DNA from: Hydnum rufescens UP504
Lineage: Eukaryota > Basidiomycota > Agaricomycetes > Cantharellales > Hydnaceae
NCBI GenBank assembly: GCA_014904985.1
Contig: MU128939.1
Span: forward strand, 210,913 to 274,912
Reading direction: 5' to 3'
Length of the DNA stretch: 64,000 nucleotides
The notes beneath the pieces are model-generated. The model was not told where the DNA came from. It was given only the letters and a program-made list of their open reading frames with translations, and ran no database searches. Positions 44,493 to 55,599 of this stretch are shown here, piece by piece. A program made the position numbers and the translations under genes. Numbering within the stretch: the stretch's first letter is position 1; every line of letters starts with the position of its first letter.

Positions 44493-45053
44493 TTTAGTTT
44501 CCCAATTGTCGTCATCTGTGATATTAGCGTGTTTCGTGAGAGCAAAAACAAATGTCAACATGTATGTACAGTTCCAAAAAAAAAACAAGTTCAGTTAACC
44601 TCCAAAGCGGCGTTTTTTGAGGTTCATTTCGAGCTCTTGTAAAATATCCCATTGTTGCCAGCTAGGGCGCGGATGTTCTGGTGGGCGTTCATACCTTCAG
44701 AATATTACCTCACTCGTACGGTCAAGGACGGACCCTTGCTTGAGGAAACTCATGTATCAAAAGCTATCAAAAATGCCATATGCATAACATTTGGGCTCAG
44801 GATTTGGACAGGCATGCATGTAATGCGACCTGCAGTAGGCCTGCCGTTGGAATGTGAATAGACCGCGAGGACAAATCGATATCTCAGGAGACCTCTATCC
44901 AGACGCGGAGGATGTTCGATTGGCCCTAAGATCCTTTCGGCTGCCACTACGTATACATTTGTCTAAATATCACAAGCAGGGGTCTTGGAGACTTCAAGTT
45001 AAAAAAAGCCCAATCCCCGTGAGGGTTAAACAGGATAGAATCGCTCATTGGCA
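44493..45053. other. Convergent 3' intergenic region
   Basis: It lies between the fusion gene and the prenylcysteine oxidase gene, which point at each other. An A-run sits at 44,576-44,586. No gene was seen. Confidence 0.5.
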
Positions 45054-47109
45054 TTAACATTCCCATCCCCAAATTTTCCCGTCGGCACCTACTCCACCCC
45101 ATCCACCTTCATCGCTTTCTACTTCTTTATTTGGCCCGCAGAGACCAGCACCATACTGGGCCTCAAACAGACTATTGATGATGTTTCGGGCCGAAACTGT
45201 CTCTGTTTCCATTGTAGATATGAATCTGAATGATTAGGAGGGAGATCGCGAATAAGTGTCCGAAAATGCCTTGATAGAACCTGGACTTACGGCTCAAAGC
45301 TATTGACATACCAAAGCCCCGTGTCAGGGCTTATTGGAGGGAATGCGGTCGTTGGGACTCCTTTTGGATAAGAATCCCACTGCTCGAACACAATGTGACA
45401 ATCATGAGACAAATAGGGCTGTTGTACGGCTATGTGCGGGGGATTAAACGCACCTCTTTTCGATATACCCACCCGACGTTCCCGTTGCCGAAAACTTTCT
45501 CAAGCCAGTCGTCCTTCACGACATCCTTAGAGAAGATCTTAACCACCCACTCTGGGCCATCGGGGTGGTCCTTTGGGCGGATCAGGCCATGGTATGACAG
45601 CGAATTGAATTCTGGCTCAGGCGCGGCAGGATCACCTCGCACGCCATCATAGGTTGTCAAGATCATAGATGGAAGGGTGGAACCGGCTTTCAGACCAAAG
45701 TAGGCTGGATTGGGTCGCGCAGCCTTTGTTGCTACCAGTGTAACATGCAAGTGAATGTACTCGACTGGAGGGTCGAAGGTCGCTGGAGATCCGAGAAGGG
45801 TGATGAGAGATGATTGGAACGGTGTAGCGAGAACGATATGATCATAAGGCGGGATGGGATTCCCCTCTGGAGGAGGGGAGGTCGAAACGAACCACTGCGT
45901 CGTAGAAGACGACGTTGTCTTTCGAAGTCCAGCGACCTGGCAAAGTATCTCCAGGTGAACAGGAAGCAGCCGTTGGGGAGAACAATTCACGACATACGGT
46001 AGTGTTGAGGTGGACAGAAGCTCCAGAGGCTGACAAAAAATGTTCGAACACCTGGAAGTTTCCTCCTGCGACAGAATGGGCTCCCTCGGCGGCCATGGCT
46101 GCCAGACCCATAAGGGCATGCAGCTCATCCGAGTTCTAATATATAGTTTCGTTACTGCTAAAACTACAACCTGGGAATGATCACACCAACTGACTTGACC
46201 ATAATTTACGCGAGTGACGGCCTCGACAAGTTCATGTATATAAAGCTCGCTGATGCCTTGGCTGAGCATGAAGGATTCGCCCGTTTGTGAGGTCAGATTA
46301 TCGAAACCCAGCTTGATGCCAATCTCTTCGATCGTGGACCAATGCGATATGTTGGGTGTATAGATGCCGATGAACTCATCGATCATCTTCGCCACCCTAA
46401 AGATATCATCAGCAGCTGAGAGGCAGAAATAGAGTTGATTTCAGCCTTGCAATTTTGGTGCCCTCGTGCAGGACGTGTATCCGTATCGCCACATGACTTT
46501 GAGGCTGTCGAGCCAGCCGAACCAGCCTCCCCCACTTGTCTGTAATTACCACAATCAATTTCCAGAAACAGACAGGCAGAGAGAAGGGACACACCGAGAG
46601 AACAAACTGAGTCCCATCCCAAATTCCCAGGTCGCCATCGTCGTTACCAAAGTCGACAAGGCTGAGGTTGAACTCTTTGACTGCGCGCGCCATGTTTCGA
46701 TTAGCGTCGACGAAAATGGACGCGCCCAGCTCGGCAGGGGGAAGGGAAGCATTCTGGTATGGATAAACAGTAGTTGACCCTGCATAGACGTAGCGCTTAA
46801 AACACGAGGCCTGGCTGAATCGTGGATCACCGACTCACGTCCACCAATATAATTCTCTTTCTCGTAAACATCGATGTGCACGTTAACACCGTGTCGTTCC
46901 CGTGCCTTTGAAATCCAAAATGCAGCTGATGAACCCCCTGCTCCTGCACCAATTATAGCAATTCGAAGGGGTTTACGTCCACTTTCCCCGACGTCCAATA
47001 CCTTCTGGCCGGAAGTGTTTGCAGAGGGGAATGAGACGCGAAAGGGAAATTCCCAGGCCGCCGCAAGTGACAGCATTAGCGATAGGGCAAGCATCTTTCG
47101 AGAGGCCAT
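45054..47109 (-). CDS. Prenylcysteine oxidase/lyase family
   Basis: FAD thioether oxidase that releases cysteine from prenylated cysteine during breakdown of prenylated proteins, usually lysosomal or vacuolar. The start MASRKMLALSLMLSLAAAWE is a signal peptide. It is followed by the dinucleotide fold IAIIGAGAGGSSAAFWISK and VDVYEKENYIGGR, where the GG-R dipeptide is the second FAD contact. After an intron come ELGASIFVDANRNM, WDGTQFVLS and GGGWFGWLDSLKVMWRYG. Central exons have ISELYIHELVEAVTRVNYGQ and SVAGGNFQVFEHFLSASGA. The C-terminal exons read SYPKGVPTTAFPPISPDTGL and NIINSLFEAQYGAGLCGPN, ending GKIWGWEC at 45,054. All are typical of the family. Several introns; no break seen. Confidence 0.9.
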
Positions 47110-48906
47110 GAGGGGGGGTGTGTTGAGTTTGCCGTATTAGGAATGAGCTCACGTGAGTCTATTATTTGGCGCCCGCAAAGGGAGACACTCTCCGGCATCG
47201 CGAGCACGACAGCGACGATCCCAAGAGATAACCTCTATATAATCTTATTCTTTTTTTTTTTGCATTAGGCTGTACAGGCGCAGTCGCTCAAACCTTTATT
47301 CCAGTCTCTAGTCTGAGTGGCATCCCAGGTATACATGGCTCTGTTTGAAAGTTGCACTTCGAAGGATCAAAGATGCATGAACATGAAATATCAATATACG
47401 ACGGTCCAAACGATATATCCATTGCTCATAGTGGACAACTCAATAGACGACGGGGAAGGGGAAAGAACGGGCATGTCTTCACAAGATGATCGGCCTATGC
47501 CCTTTACTATATTGAATCTAGTGGGCACATCAAGGATGGTGGGGTTGAGGTAGGTGCCTTCGACTGATCGTGAGAACAGAGTTAAAGGTTCAAGCCTACA
47601 ACCGAGGGAACGACAACTCTCTTCCCGACTCGAATTATAAAAGGCCCCGCGATGGTGGTCTCGATTGCTTTGATAACAGGCACAAGCCGGAAACGTGGAA
47701 TTAGGAGGATAGTCCGTGGGTTTGTGCGACTTGAAAAAGGTATCAAGCATGCCACAGTCGTGCGCGCACTCTAGCACAGTTTTGATGGAGGGGGGTTCAG
47801 CGATTCGGGAATCCGCTTGCCCATTTGGGGGTGGTGTTATTCCATTGGTGAACCCCATCTAGGACATAATCTCTTGGCCCAGCCGGCCTTCAATTGCAGA
47901 GAAATGGCTGTGCGAAATCTGGCCTCACCCAGATGATTAGGAAACCGGCACATGCCACACCAGCCGAAGGCAATCAAAAGGGATCAGAGGCCCGAGCCCG
48001 CCGCACTGGACCCCGACGCGTCGAATTACAGTGCTGTATCGCAGGAGTCTCCTAGAAAAACGATACGTTGTTCCATAATGTCGGAGGGAATTAAAAGGGT
48101 ATTAGATGATACAGATGCCCAGCGCGACATCTCAGCGAAGACCTGGGGCAGTGCTCGGTCAAGACGGCATTGGCCGAAAGGAGTACCTCCCAAGATGGCG
48201 GGGAAATCCAAAGCTCGGTACGTATGGTTCAATTCGCCCCCCTGTGGGATTTTGATGTGGCTACAAGCTCACGGTACTCCATCTCCGTTTGTAGTATGAT
48301 TCTTGTTAAGCTGGTTTCGACTGCACGCACTGGTTATTTTTACACCGCAATGAAAAATCGGTCGTACCCTACCTTCAGCCGTCGAAAATACGATCCTATC
48401 GGTGAGAATACCCCAGGATTGTATAACGTAGTTGCTAACACGATATCCATTGATATAGTCAAGCGCCATGTTTTGTTTCTAGAACAGAAAATGAAATGAC
48501 CCACATAGCTCCTAGTACCCGTACTGTCTTTGTGTGGCAAGTGCACGAAACAGCTTATGTTGGTATCTCCACCAGCCGCTCTTCCCACTTAATTCGGCAA
48601 TCCATGAAAATGCCGTGAGATTGTCTGGTGTGCCTACGTGGCAACTTGGACCATACACCCAACTGGCCCATGCTTTTTCATTTCTATGCTCCTACACATT
48701 CACCGGATTCAGTGTCATGGCTCTTCTGAAAGCTAAGCGGTCACTGGAACCGGCCCTTTTCCTCGCCAATGGCTGCCGCGAGTACACGAAGCTTGGCTGA
48801 TATTACAAAGATGAGGTCTGATCCTCCGTGCATGATTATTGGGGGAATATACTCAAAAGAATCGCCACAACAAGAGGCTCCGCAACCACTTCCAGAGAAC
48901 ATGCGA
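47110..48906. other. Intergenic region with only unassigned frames
   Basis: A minus-strand frame at 47,391-47,858 (155 residues, several Cys, HDCGMLDTFF) and a plus-strand frame at 47,952-48,299 (115 residues, basic) are the longest. I recognise no family, and neither has convincing partner exons. A T-run lies near 47,250. Confidence 0.3.
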
Positions 48907-50195
48907 TTAGTCCTCCATCGCACCATCCGCATCATCAATCCGGCTCTCAACCTCATTCCCATGATCATTCTCATCACCTTCTGGGATAGTGTCTATCGGG
49001 ACCCATCCTTCTTCTTCGCTCCATCTCCCAGACAGAAGGACTTTGAACACAGCCATCTGGACACCAATAAGCTTGAGCAATTGAGCTTGCTCTTTGGTGA
49101 GCTTTTCGTTTTTCTGTCAACATGTTGGGCACACGCAGAGACATGGTTCGGAGTAATGGATGGGGGAAACGGAAGTGGTCATTAAATGGCCCATGAAGCA
49201 AATGAAGTCATTGGACGCACTTTGCAAACAATATGTTCGGTCGCGAGAGACGGCACCCCACGATTCAATACTGTCGTTAATCCAAGTTTTCGTAGTTGCG
49301 GGTCCATAGAAGAAGGGAATGGTGATGATGGATCGTTATATTGAAACAAAGGGCCTGAAAATACCGATCGCAGCATTAACGTTAGTTTCGAGGCAAAGAT
49401 ATTCTGCCGGGGTGGCAAAGGATAGACGCCCACCGATTGGGAGGATGATCTCTTCTGTGGCTGGATTTCCTGCTCGAGCGAAATCTGGTTTTGAAAACGA
49501 ATCGAACCACCCTTTCACTTCATCTGGGGGACTGTCGGTGAAGAATAAACCAACAGGTCCTTTGAGATGCTAATGTCACGGGCAGCGGGGAAGACATGTA
49601 GCGTGTCAATAATTTCCGCATCCAATACGAGAAAAGGTGTCTATTCCTCACCTTGGAGACCGCATGTATCCCTGTTCGACATTCGGTATCCTCTGATGTG
49701 CCCAAGGCCGCGACCATCACTCTGGTCCGCCCAAAAAATAATCGGCCCGTCCTTTCGAGTCCCTCAAAATTAATTAGCCACCTCTCAGGATTCTTATCGG
49801 CAGAAAACACTGGTAAATCCGTACCCTTTCCACTGTTCTCGGACCACTTTCAGAGATGAATTCCGCATATTACCAACATGAATCACATAGGCGTACTTCC
49901 ATTTTGATGCATGGGCCTGAATCTGCATAAGTATTACCTAAAGTCAGAAACTATGCACACTTTCCAACGCGAAACACGAAAGTTTGATATGACTGACCTC
50001 AGTAGCAAATTGTTCCTTATGCGCCCGAGTCGACTTTTTCTCTGTCTTCGTGAGGGAGACTGGAGGGCGATTAAATGGTGATGGGAAAGGGTACCCAATG
50101 ATGTGGATTGGATCCCTCAGCTACAGCTCGAAGCAAAGAACAATAGCATCCAAGAAAGTTCACGAACCGAGCTTAGATTTCTTAGACCGTGGCAT
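48907..50195 (-). CDS. MRT4: Ribosome assembly factor MRT4 (uL10-like)
   Basis: Nucleolar protein that holds the place of stalk protein P0 on pre-60S particles until export. A tiny first exon encodes MPRSKKSKL. After an intron the frame reads VSLTKTEKKSTRAHKEQFAT, the family start. Next come HVGNMRNSS (spliced), FSADKNPERWLINFEGLERT, RLFFGRTRVMVAALG, VGLFFTDSPPDEVKGWFDSF and PDFARAGNPATEEIILPIG. These continue into GPLFQY and MDPQLRKLGLTTVLNRGVPS, and then KLTKEQAQLLKLIGVQMAVF. The acidic C-terminal tail (NEVESRIDDADGAMED) ends at 48,907. All joins follow GT-AG introns. The order and length match eukaryotic MRT4 and it lacks the P0 C-terminal stalk peptide. It shares a 163-base divergent promoter with the next gene. 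Confidence 0.93.
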
Positions 50196-50358
50196 AATGA
50201 TCCAAATCAAGCAAGAAGAGAAAGCCAAGTCAATAAAGCCAATAGTGGCCTCAAATTCCTAGGAAGCGAAAAATACCAGCGGAGGATGCCGAAATCCAAT
50301 CAGTCGATCAAACTCTGCCTATCTCCTACGTTTATTGGTCTTGTTATCACCGAAGACA
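50196..50358. promoter_or_regulatory. Bidirectional promoter between MRT4 and deoxyhypusine hydroxylase
   Basis: Only 163 bases separate two divergent ATGs of genes that both serve translation. Co-expression is plausible but not shown. No clear TATA box on either strand. Confidence 0.4.
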
Positions 50359-51814
50359 ATGACCGAAAGCACATCTGCAGAAACTGCGGGGTTTTTCTCT
50401 TCGACATCCCCCATCGCTCCCATTGGGGATAAGACTCTCCAGAGTCTTTCTGACCAACTCCTCAATTCCTCAGGTACTACCCCCCTCCATAGTCGATTTC
50501 GGGCTCTCTTCACCCTCAAGTCCATATGCATACCTCCCTTCACATCACCTGTATCCTCTTCGATCGTATCCACCATTGCAGCTGGATTCTCGTCAGACCG
50601 GACATCCGCTTTGTTACGTCACGAACTCGCGTATGTCCTCGGCCAAATAGGATCACCCCTCGCGATACCCATTCTAGAACAAGTATTATGCGACGTTCAG
50701 GGACAAGAAGAAATGGTGCGTCATGAAGCCGCAGAAGCCTTGGCTGCTATCGGAAGCACCAGCAGCATTCCGCTATTACAAAAATTTGCCACAGAGCCCG
50801 GGCGAGGTGGCAAGGATGATGGTCGCGTTGTGCGCGAGACGTGCGAAATAGCTCTAGCGAAGATCCAATGGAATCAGAGTGATGAAGCTAAAAAGGCTCA
50901 AGCTGAGGGCGAGTTACTCGACCGGTATGGGGTTTTCGTGAATTACTTCAAGTATTTGTCCAAAGCTCTCCGCACCGTCTTTGACCATGGCTCCCCACTT
51001 TCTCGTTTTTAGACAGTTTACGTCCATCGATCCTGCACCACCATTAATAGCCCACTCTCCTCTTGTCACTATGCCTCCAAGCACTATAGACAAAGAGATT
51101 CCGGCGGCCCGATCTCATTCAGCAATCACTGACGTTCGTTCCCTACGCGCGGCCCTCCTCGATACCCATCTCTCATTATTCACGCGATACAGAGCCATGT
51201 TTGCATTACGAAATATCGGCACCCCGAAGCCATCGATGCTCTATGCGCAGGATTCGACGATGACTCTGCGCTATTCAAGTGAGTATGGGATCAATATATT
51301 TCCCCCATTTTTCCACTACTATACAGCTCGAATCGTTTTTGCTAATGATTGGATTTGTCCGTCCTTCGTCTATTCATTTTCATAGACATGAAATAGCATT
51401 TATCTTAGGCCAATTATCACACCCACACTCCATTCCCGCTCTCGTCGAAGTCCTCAAAAGGCCGAACGAATCAGCTATGGTACGACACGAGGCAGCAGAA
51501 GCTCTAGGCGGTATTCCGTCTCCATCTGTGGCTGATGATGACGGTTTGGAAGCAAAAGGTAGCGGGAGCGCGGTCTTCAAGTTGCTCAGAGAATGGGCAG
51601 CGAAGGATGACGCACCTCAGGTCGTTAGAGATAGTTGTGTTGTCGCAGTCGATATGTGGGAGGTGAGTTGATTCTTTGAATATAGGCCCGATCGTGAATT
51701 CCCCCTATCATGTGCTGAATTGAATGCGTTCCCCTTTTGCAGTATGAAAACTCGAGCCAGTTCCAGTACGCCAATGGATTGGAAGAGAAGAGCGAGACTA
51801 TTGCGGTTTCATAG
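50359..51814 (+). CDS. LIA1: Deoxyhypusine hydroxylase, with apparent one-base frameshift
   Basis: Di-iron HEAT-repeat enzyme that completes hypusine on eIF5A. Exon 1 has HELAYVLGQIGSPLAIPILE and VRHEAAEALAAIGS, two of the four His-Glu iron-binding motifs. An intron (donor GGG/GTTTTC, acceptor ACAG) restores FTSIDPAPP. RYRAMFALRNIGTP follows. The next expected residues EAIDALCAGFDDDSALF are readable only one frame away: one G missing in ACCCCGAAG at 51,221-51,229. Two more motifs, KHEIAFILGQL and VRHEAAEALGGIPS, follow after an intron. The last exon is YENSSQFQYANGLEEKSE, stop at 51,812-51,814. This gene is normally single-copy and near-essential, so an assembly error is more likely than a real mutation. 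Confidence 0.88.
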
Positions 51815-51989
51815 GTTTGTAGCCGTACCCATGCTGTGACCTTCACTTCTTTCTCAAGAGGTTTATCCTGGTTGGAAAACCGAGCCCGCAATTTCCTTGG
51901 ATTTGGAATACAATACATGCCCGAACTACAATCTCGTTACAGTACTGGGTCAAATCACAAAGATACACTTCAGATCAATGCCATTAGTC

Positions 51990-53079
51990 CTACTCAACGT
52001 CGAAAACGAGAACTTCAGCGGGTGCGTCGCCCACATTTTCCACCTCAAGCTTATCTCCCTCCTTCCCAAGGGCAAACGCACCATCTCCTTCAGCCAACTC
52101 GAGTCCCCCGTTGATCTTCACGCGAGCACCCTTAGCAGCGCCAGTGTTATATCCAGATGTTTGGATGACGTGCACGTACGATTTTCGCATGATTTGGTTG
52201 AGTGCCGCAGCGGGGAATGAATACAACACATTAGCGGAGGGGGAGATTATGGTGGCGTAAACAGAGATAGGTGAATGGATCGGCGCTGGCCCCTTGCCCT
52301 CCCGTGTATCCGTAACCTCGGAAACAGAGAGCGGTGCAACGATACGGACTAATTTGTCCTTCTTTTCTTCGTCTGTATAGTGGCTAACGGGCAATACTCT
52401 TAATATTGGAGTATAGTGTGAGTGAGGAAGAGAAAATGAACACACCGAGTGTAATACTTGGGGGTTAGTCGGGCTACGTTGGGCTTTGCCCATATTTGCA
52501 AGAAATGGACTTCCTGGAAAGTGAGCCCGTAAGTGCCAGAAACGAACTATAATTGATGATGAGACGTGCCTTTTGGACACTCCCATTATACTCCGCATGA
52601 GTTATTCCTGTCCCGGCAGAAGTCATCTGCAGATCGCCTCGCTTTAACACTTCCCTGTTGCCCATAGAGTCTTTGCTACAGTTTGAAATTGTTCTACTGT
52701 CAACACAAACTGCGAGGTGCCAAGGGCCATGTAAACCATTAATACTGACTGTTCCAATTCTCCTGAGACGACATAACTGAATATCTCCATCTCTCGATGA
52801 CCATGCCTCCCGAAGCCTTTTGAAGGTTCGACACGGTCCTCGTTTAAGACGGTGAGGACGCCCCAAGAGTTCACTGGAGACGAATAATAACTGCAAAACG
52901 AGCGTGGTAAATTGGTCTTTCCTGCCGTTGAGATAGATAGCGAATACACACTCGGCGAAATTGAAAGTGTGGAATGTCTTCAACCAGCCGTGGTCTGCAT
53001 TGCCGCGTTCCTGCGATAGACGTGGCACAAGACGTACATTTGGATATCGGGGCGAGGGTGCGAGGATGGGGACAGACAT
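51990..53079 (-). CDS. Pirin family protein
   Basis: Bicupin protein; pirins bind iron and act as nuclear cofactors or quercetin dioxygenase-like enzymes, role here unknown. The start MSVPILAPSPRYPNVRLVPR leads into ERGNADHGWLKTFHTFNFA (family hallmark). Next is NSWGVLTVLNEDRVEPSKGF with GRHGHREMEIFSYVVSGELE (metal-binding HxHRE), then DSMGNREVLKRGDLQMTSAG and GITHAEYN. An intron that appears to use a GC donor (AAAAG/GCACGT) precedes EVHFLQIWAKPN. The C-terminal cupin has GKGPAPIHSPISVYATII and ends VLVFDVE. The stop is at 51,990-51,992. A dead paralogue lies 1.4-9 kb downstream on the plus strand. Confidence 0.92.
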
Positions 53080-54430
53080 CAAAAAATTGCGAAGAGACTT
53101 CAGGTTGGAATACGACAAGTGCAATCTTGCTCATATATATACACTTTTAGCAATGAACAGTGAGTAAGCCACAAGTGCTTACGCGCTTGGAGCATGATAT
53201 CGATTACGTCATCCTCCCTAACACCGTTGTCCACGATTATGGCATGCTAATCCATTAGGATGTAATGCTGTTGCTGAGGAGAAAACGGGATTGACTCAGC
53301 CGATGGAGCATTAAGTGACCCACGTTGGATAAGTTATATTCCTCTTAGTCCGAAGGCACGATGACGTAGAGGAGGGCTAGCGAATGGAGGAGTGCCGAGT
53401 CGGCAAAGGCCGGTTTGCTTCCCAGCTCGTCTCGTCGGCTGGGACATTTGCCCTGTCTGGGAGGGGAGACTAGGCACCTTTCTTTCCAACCCTCCCCCAC
53501 CCTTCATTTTGTTTCATCACTTTGTTTACTGGCTTAGTCGTGAGGGCGGCAGATAATCCCACCCATCCGCGCAGTCATATCTGCTGCCCTCACGCACCGA
53601 GATCGGCGAGGCAATTGCTCTAATTTTCAATCTCTCACACATCCACGCCAGTAGAGACAAAGGGTTTGGCGGACGAGCAACGGAGACAGACTCGCTAGCC
53701 GAGGAGATACTCTCATTCACTGAGCGACATTATTGGCAGAAATGAATGGACGACAATGAGGGAAGTAAATAGAGGGGGCTGGTGACGGAATAAGCCCTTC
53801 CCGGACTTGGCAACACAGCACTGTCCACGCCTTTCGTAGACGCGCGACAAGCAGGAGCTACATTTGGAAGTGGGCTTTGCCGTATGCCTCCAGGCCTCAA
53901 ATGCGATATTTGGTGTGGCCAGCCTAACCGGCGTGACTTTGGGGGTTCGAGGAAAGCGGTTAAATCATCCGGCCACAAACTTACGAACACGAGTTTGGAG
54001 GAGGCCTGGAATACTTTCTCTCGTACGCGCTGCTTGTCTCTCCCTCAGTCACGGCGGCGGCTAGTCACTCCCTTGACCCGTTTAATTTCTCACTGGCGAC
54101 GCGCTTACATTCGAAATGTCCTTACACAGACTACAATATTCTTGCCGCCAGCTCTGTGTGATTCTCAGCTTACCCGACAAGTTGACAGGCTATCCATTCA
54201 GCATGGTGGAGGTGTTAACTGTGTCTCTTCTACCCGTCTTTGAGATGTCGCCCACTGCCGCTTTTTCCGGACCACTCAAGCACCCAAAGTCACATTGATT
54301 GGTCGTCCCTCGCGAGAGCGGGGTAGACGAGGTTGAAGGCCTCCTACGCCTTCAATTTCGAAATGTGAATGGCACCCTTTCTTGCTCCCCCACTTACGTG
54401 GGTGATTTTCATCTTTGTTGGCGACGGTGC
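53080..54430. other. Intergenic region, no gene recognised
   Basis: No coding sequence of a known family. The upstream exon of the dead pirin copy should lie at the right end but I could not identify it. Confidence 0.35.
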
Positions 54431-54431
54431 A

Positions 54432-54600
54432 ATGAATTACTCGGGTTCCCCAATCGCCTCATTTGGCTCACTCACACTCCCAAATAAGGTTTTCCCTGAA
54501 CCTTTGCGTAGATTCGGAGAGCATGGCCATCGCAACGTGGTGATGTGGAAGTCTTCACCTATATGGTCTCGGGAGGGCTTGAGCAGTTAGTGCTGCCTCT
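54432..54600 (+). pseudogene. Dead pirin copy, 5' fragment
   Basis: The frame reads NYSGSPIASFGSLTLPN and EPLRRFGEHGHR, matching YYSSPVNSWGVLTVLN and EPSKGFGRHGHR of the intact pirin. After a one-base shift it continues EVFTYMVSGGLEQ against MEIFSYVVSGELEQ. Homology stops at about 54,597, near the place where the intact gene has an intron. The remainder lies at 61,598-62,083. Confidence 0.75.
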
Positions 54601-54839
54601 TGTGATCGGTGGGCGATTCGAGGATCTGGTGTGCTCCCTGTCTGGCCCGACGGTCGGCACGTCATCGCCAAAGTGGGTCCTTTGCCATACGGGTTCAGCT
54701 AGTGGGTCGATCCGCTTTATATCTTTGAATACGAGGGCCGCCATCCGTGTTATCTGATTCTTCTGTTCCCTTTTGCGTTTGTTGAGTGCACTTTCCCTCA
54801 GGAATGCTGAAGCTTCAGACGTTCTTAAAGGCAGGGAGG

Positions 54840-55570
54840 GGGATACATATCCAGTGGCTGGTGTTCAGTGGGTATGCGAGCTGCCACCGGGTTGTGATCG
54901 TCCAGGCGGGTGAGCCGTAAGACTTACTTGGCCTTTTGTGGCTAGGATTAGTTTTATTGGTGGCATACTTGCCTCCAGCCCCATCGCATATACAGGGGTT
55001 GTTCTGAACATCCCGTAATGTCACGCAAGGCTTGGTTTTAGACGATACTCAGAAGTTTAATTAGAGCTTCCCTGCCGTCGTTCCAGGCACCGCTTGCGTA
55101 GTTCATCATTGGCATTATATTATTTCTCCTCAGTATAGGTTCTTCACGTGGACCCTTTGACTAAGTCCCCTAACATTCCTAGAGCACCAGCGACCTTACC
55201 TGCTCGTTCCGTTACCATCTTGACATGTTTCTGAAACTTGAGCTTTTGGCCAAAAATGACACCGAGCCACTGGGCATCTGTACCACCCTGTGAGTGATCC
55301 CCATTGTATGATATGAGTTGGGAAGATTATGTCCAGCATCACTGCGTTGACAATGTATCACCTCATTTTAAGTGTCAATGGATAGTCCACGGGCCTTTAG
55401 CCACTTATCAGCTGTCGTGTAACGCAACAGCCAAGATCTTTATGTTCGTATCTAGAGAGTTACTTGACCCAAGAGCACGGGGTGAATTACACGGCGGCAA
55501 AGACGGACCGGACGCGGGTATTTTTGGTGAGCAGCACCTACCACCGTTATCCTCACAAGCCCCCCGTTCC
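54840..55570 (-). mobile_element. LINE-type reverse transcriptase remnant
   Basis: On the minus strand, fragments in shifting frames read ADKWLKARGLSID, then TDAQWLGVIFGQKLKFQKHV, then RAGKVAGALGMLGDLVKG. These are followed by NQALRDITGCSEQPLYM and RLDDHNPVAARIP. This order (WAxxxGLxxD, QWLGVxFDRKLxFxxHV, QNxALRxIxGxFRTTP, RLxxxHP) is the thumb and C-terminal part of non-LTR retrotransposon ORF2. Stops and frameshifts make it inactive. The catalytic FADD-like site is barely recognisable upstream. Confidence 0.65.
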
Positions 55571-55599
55571 CTTCTGGGAAGTGGATAATCCTGGGAGAG

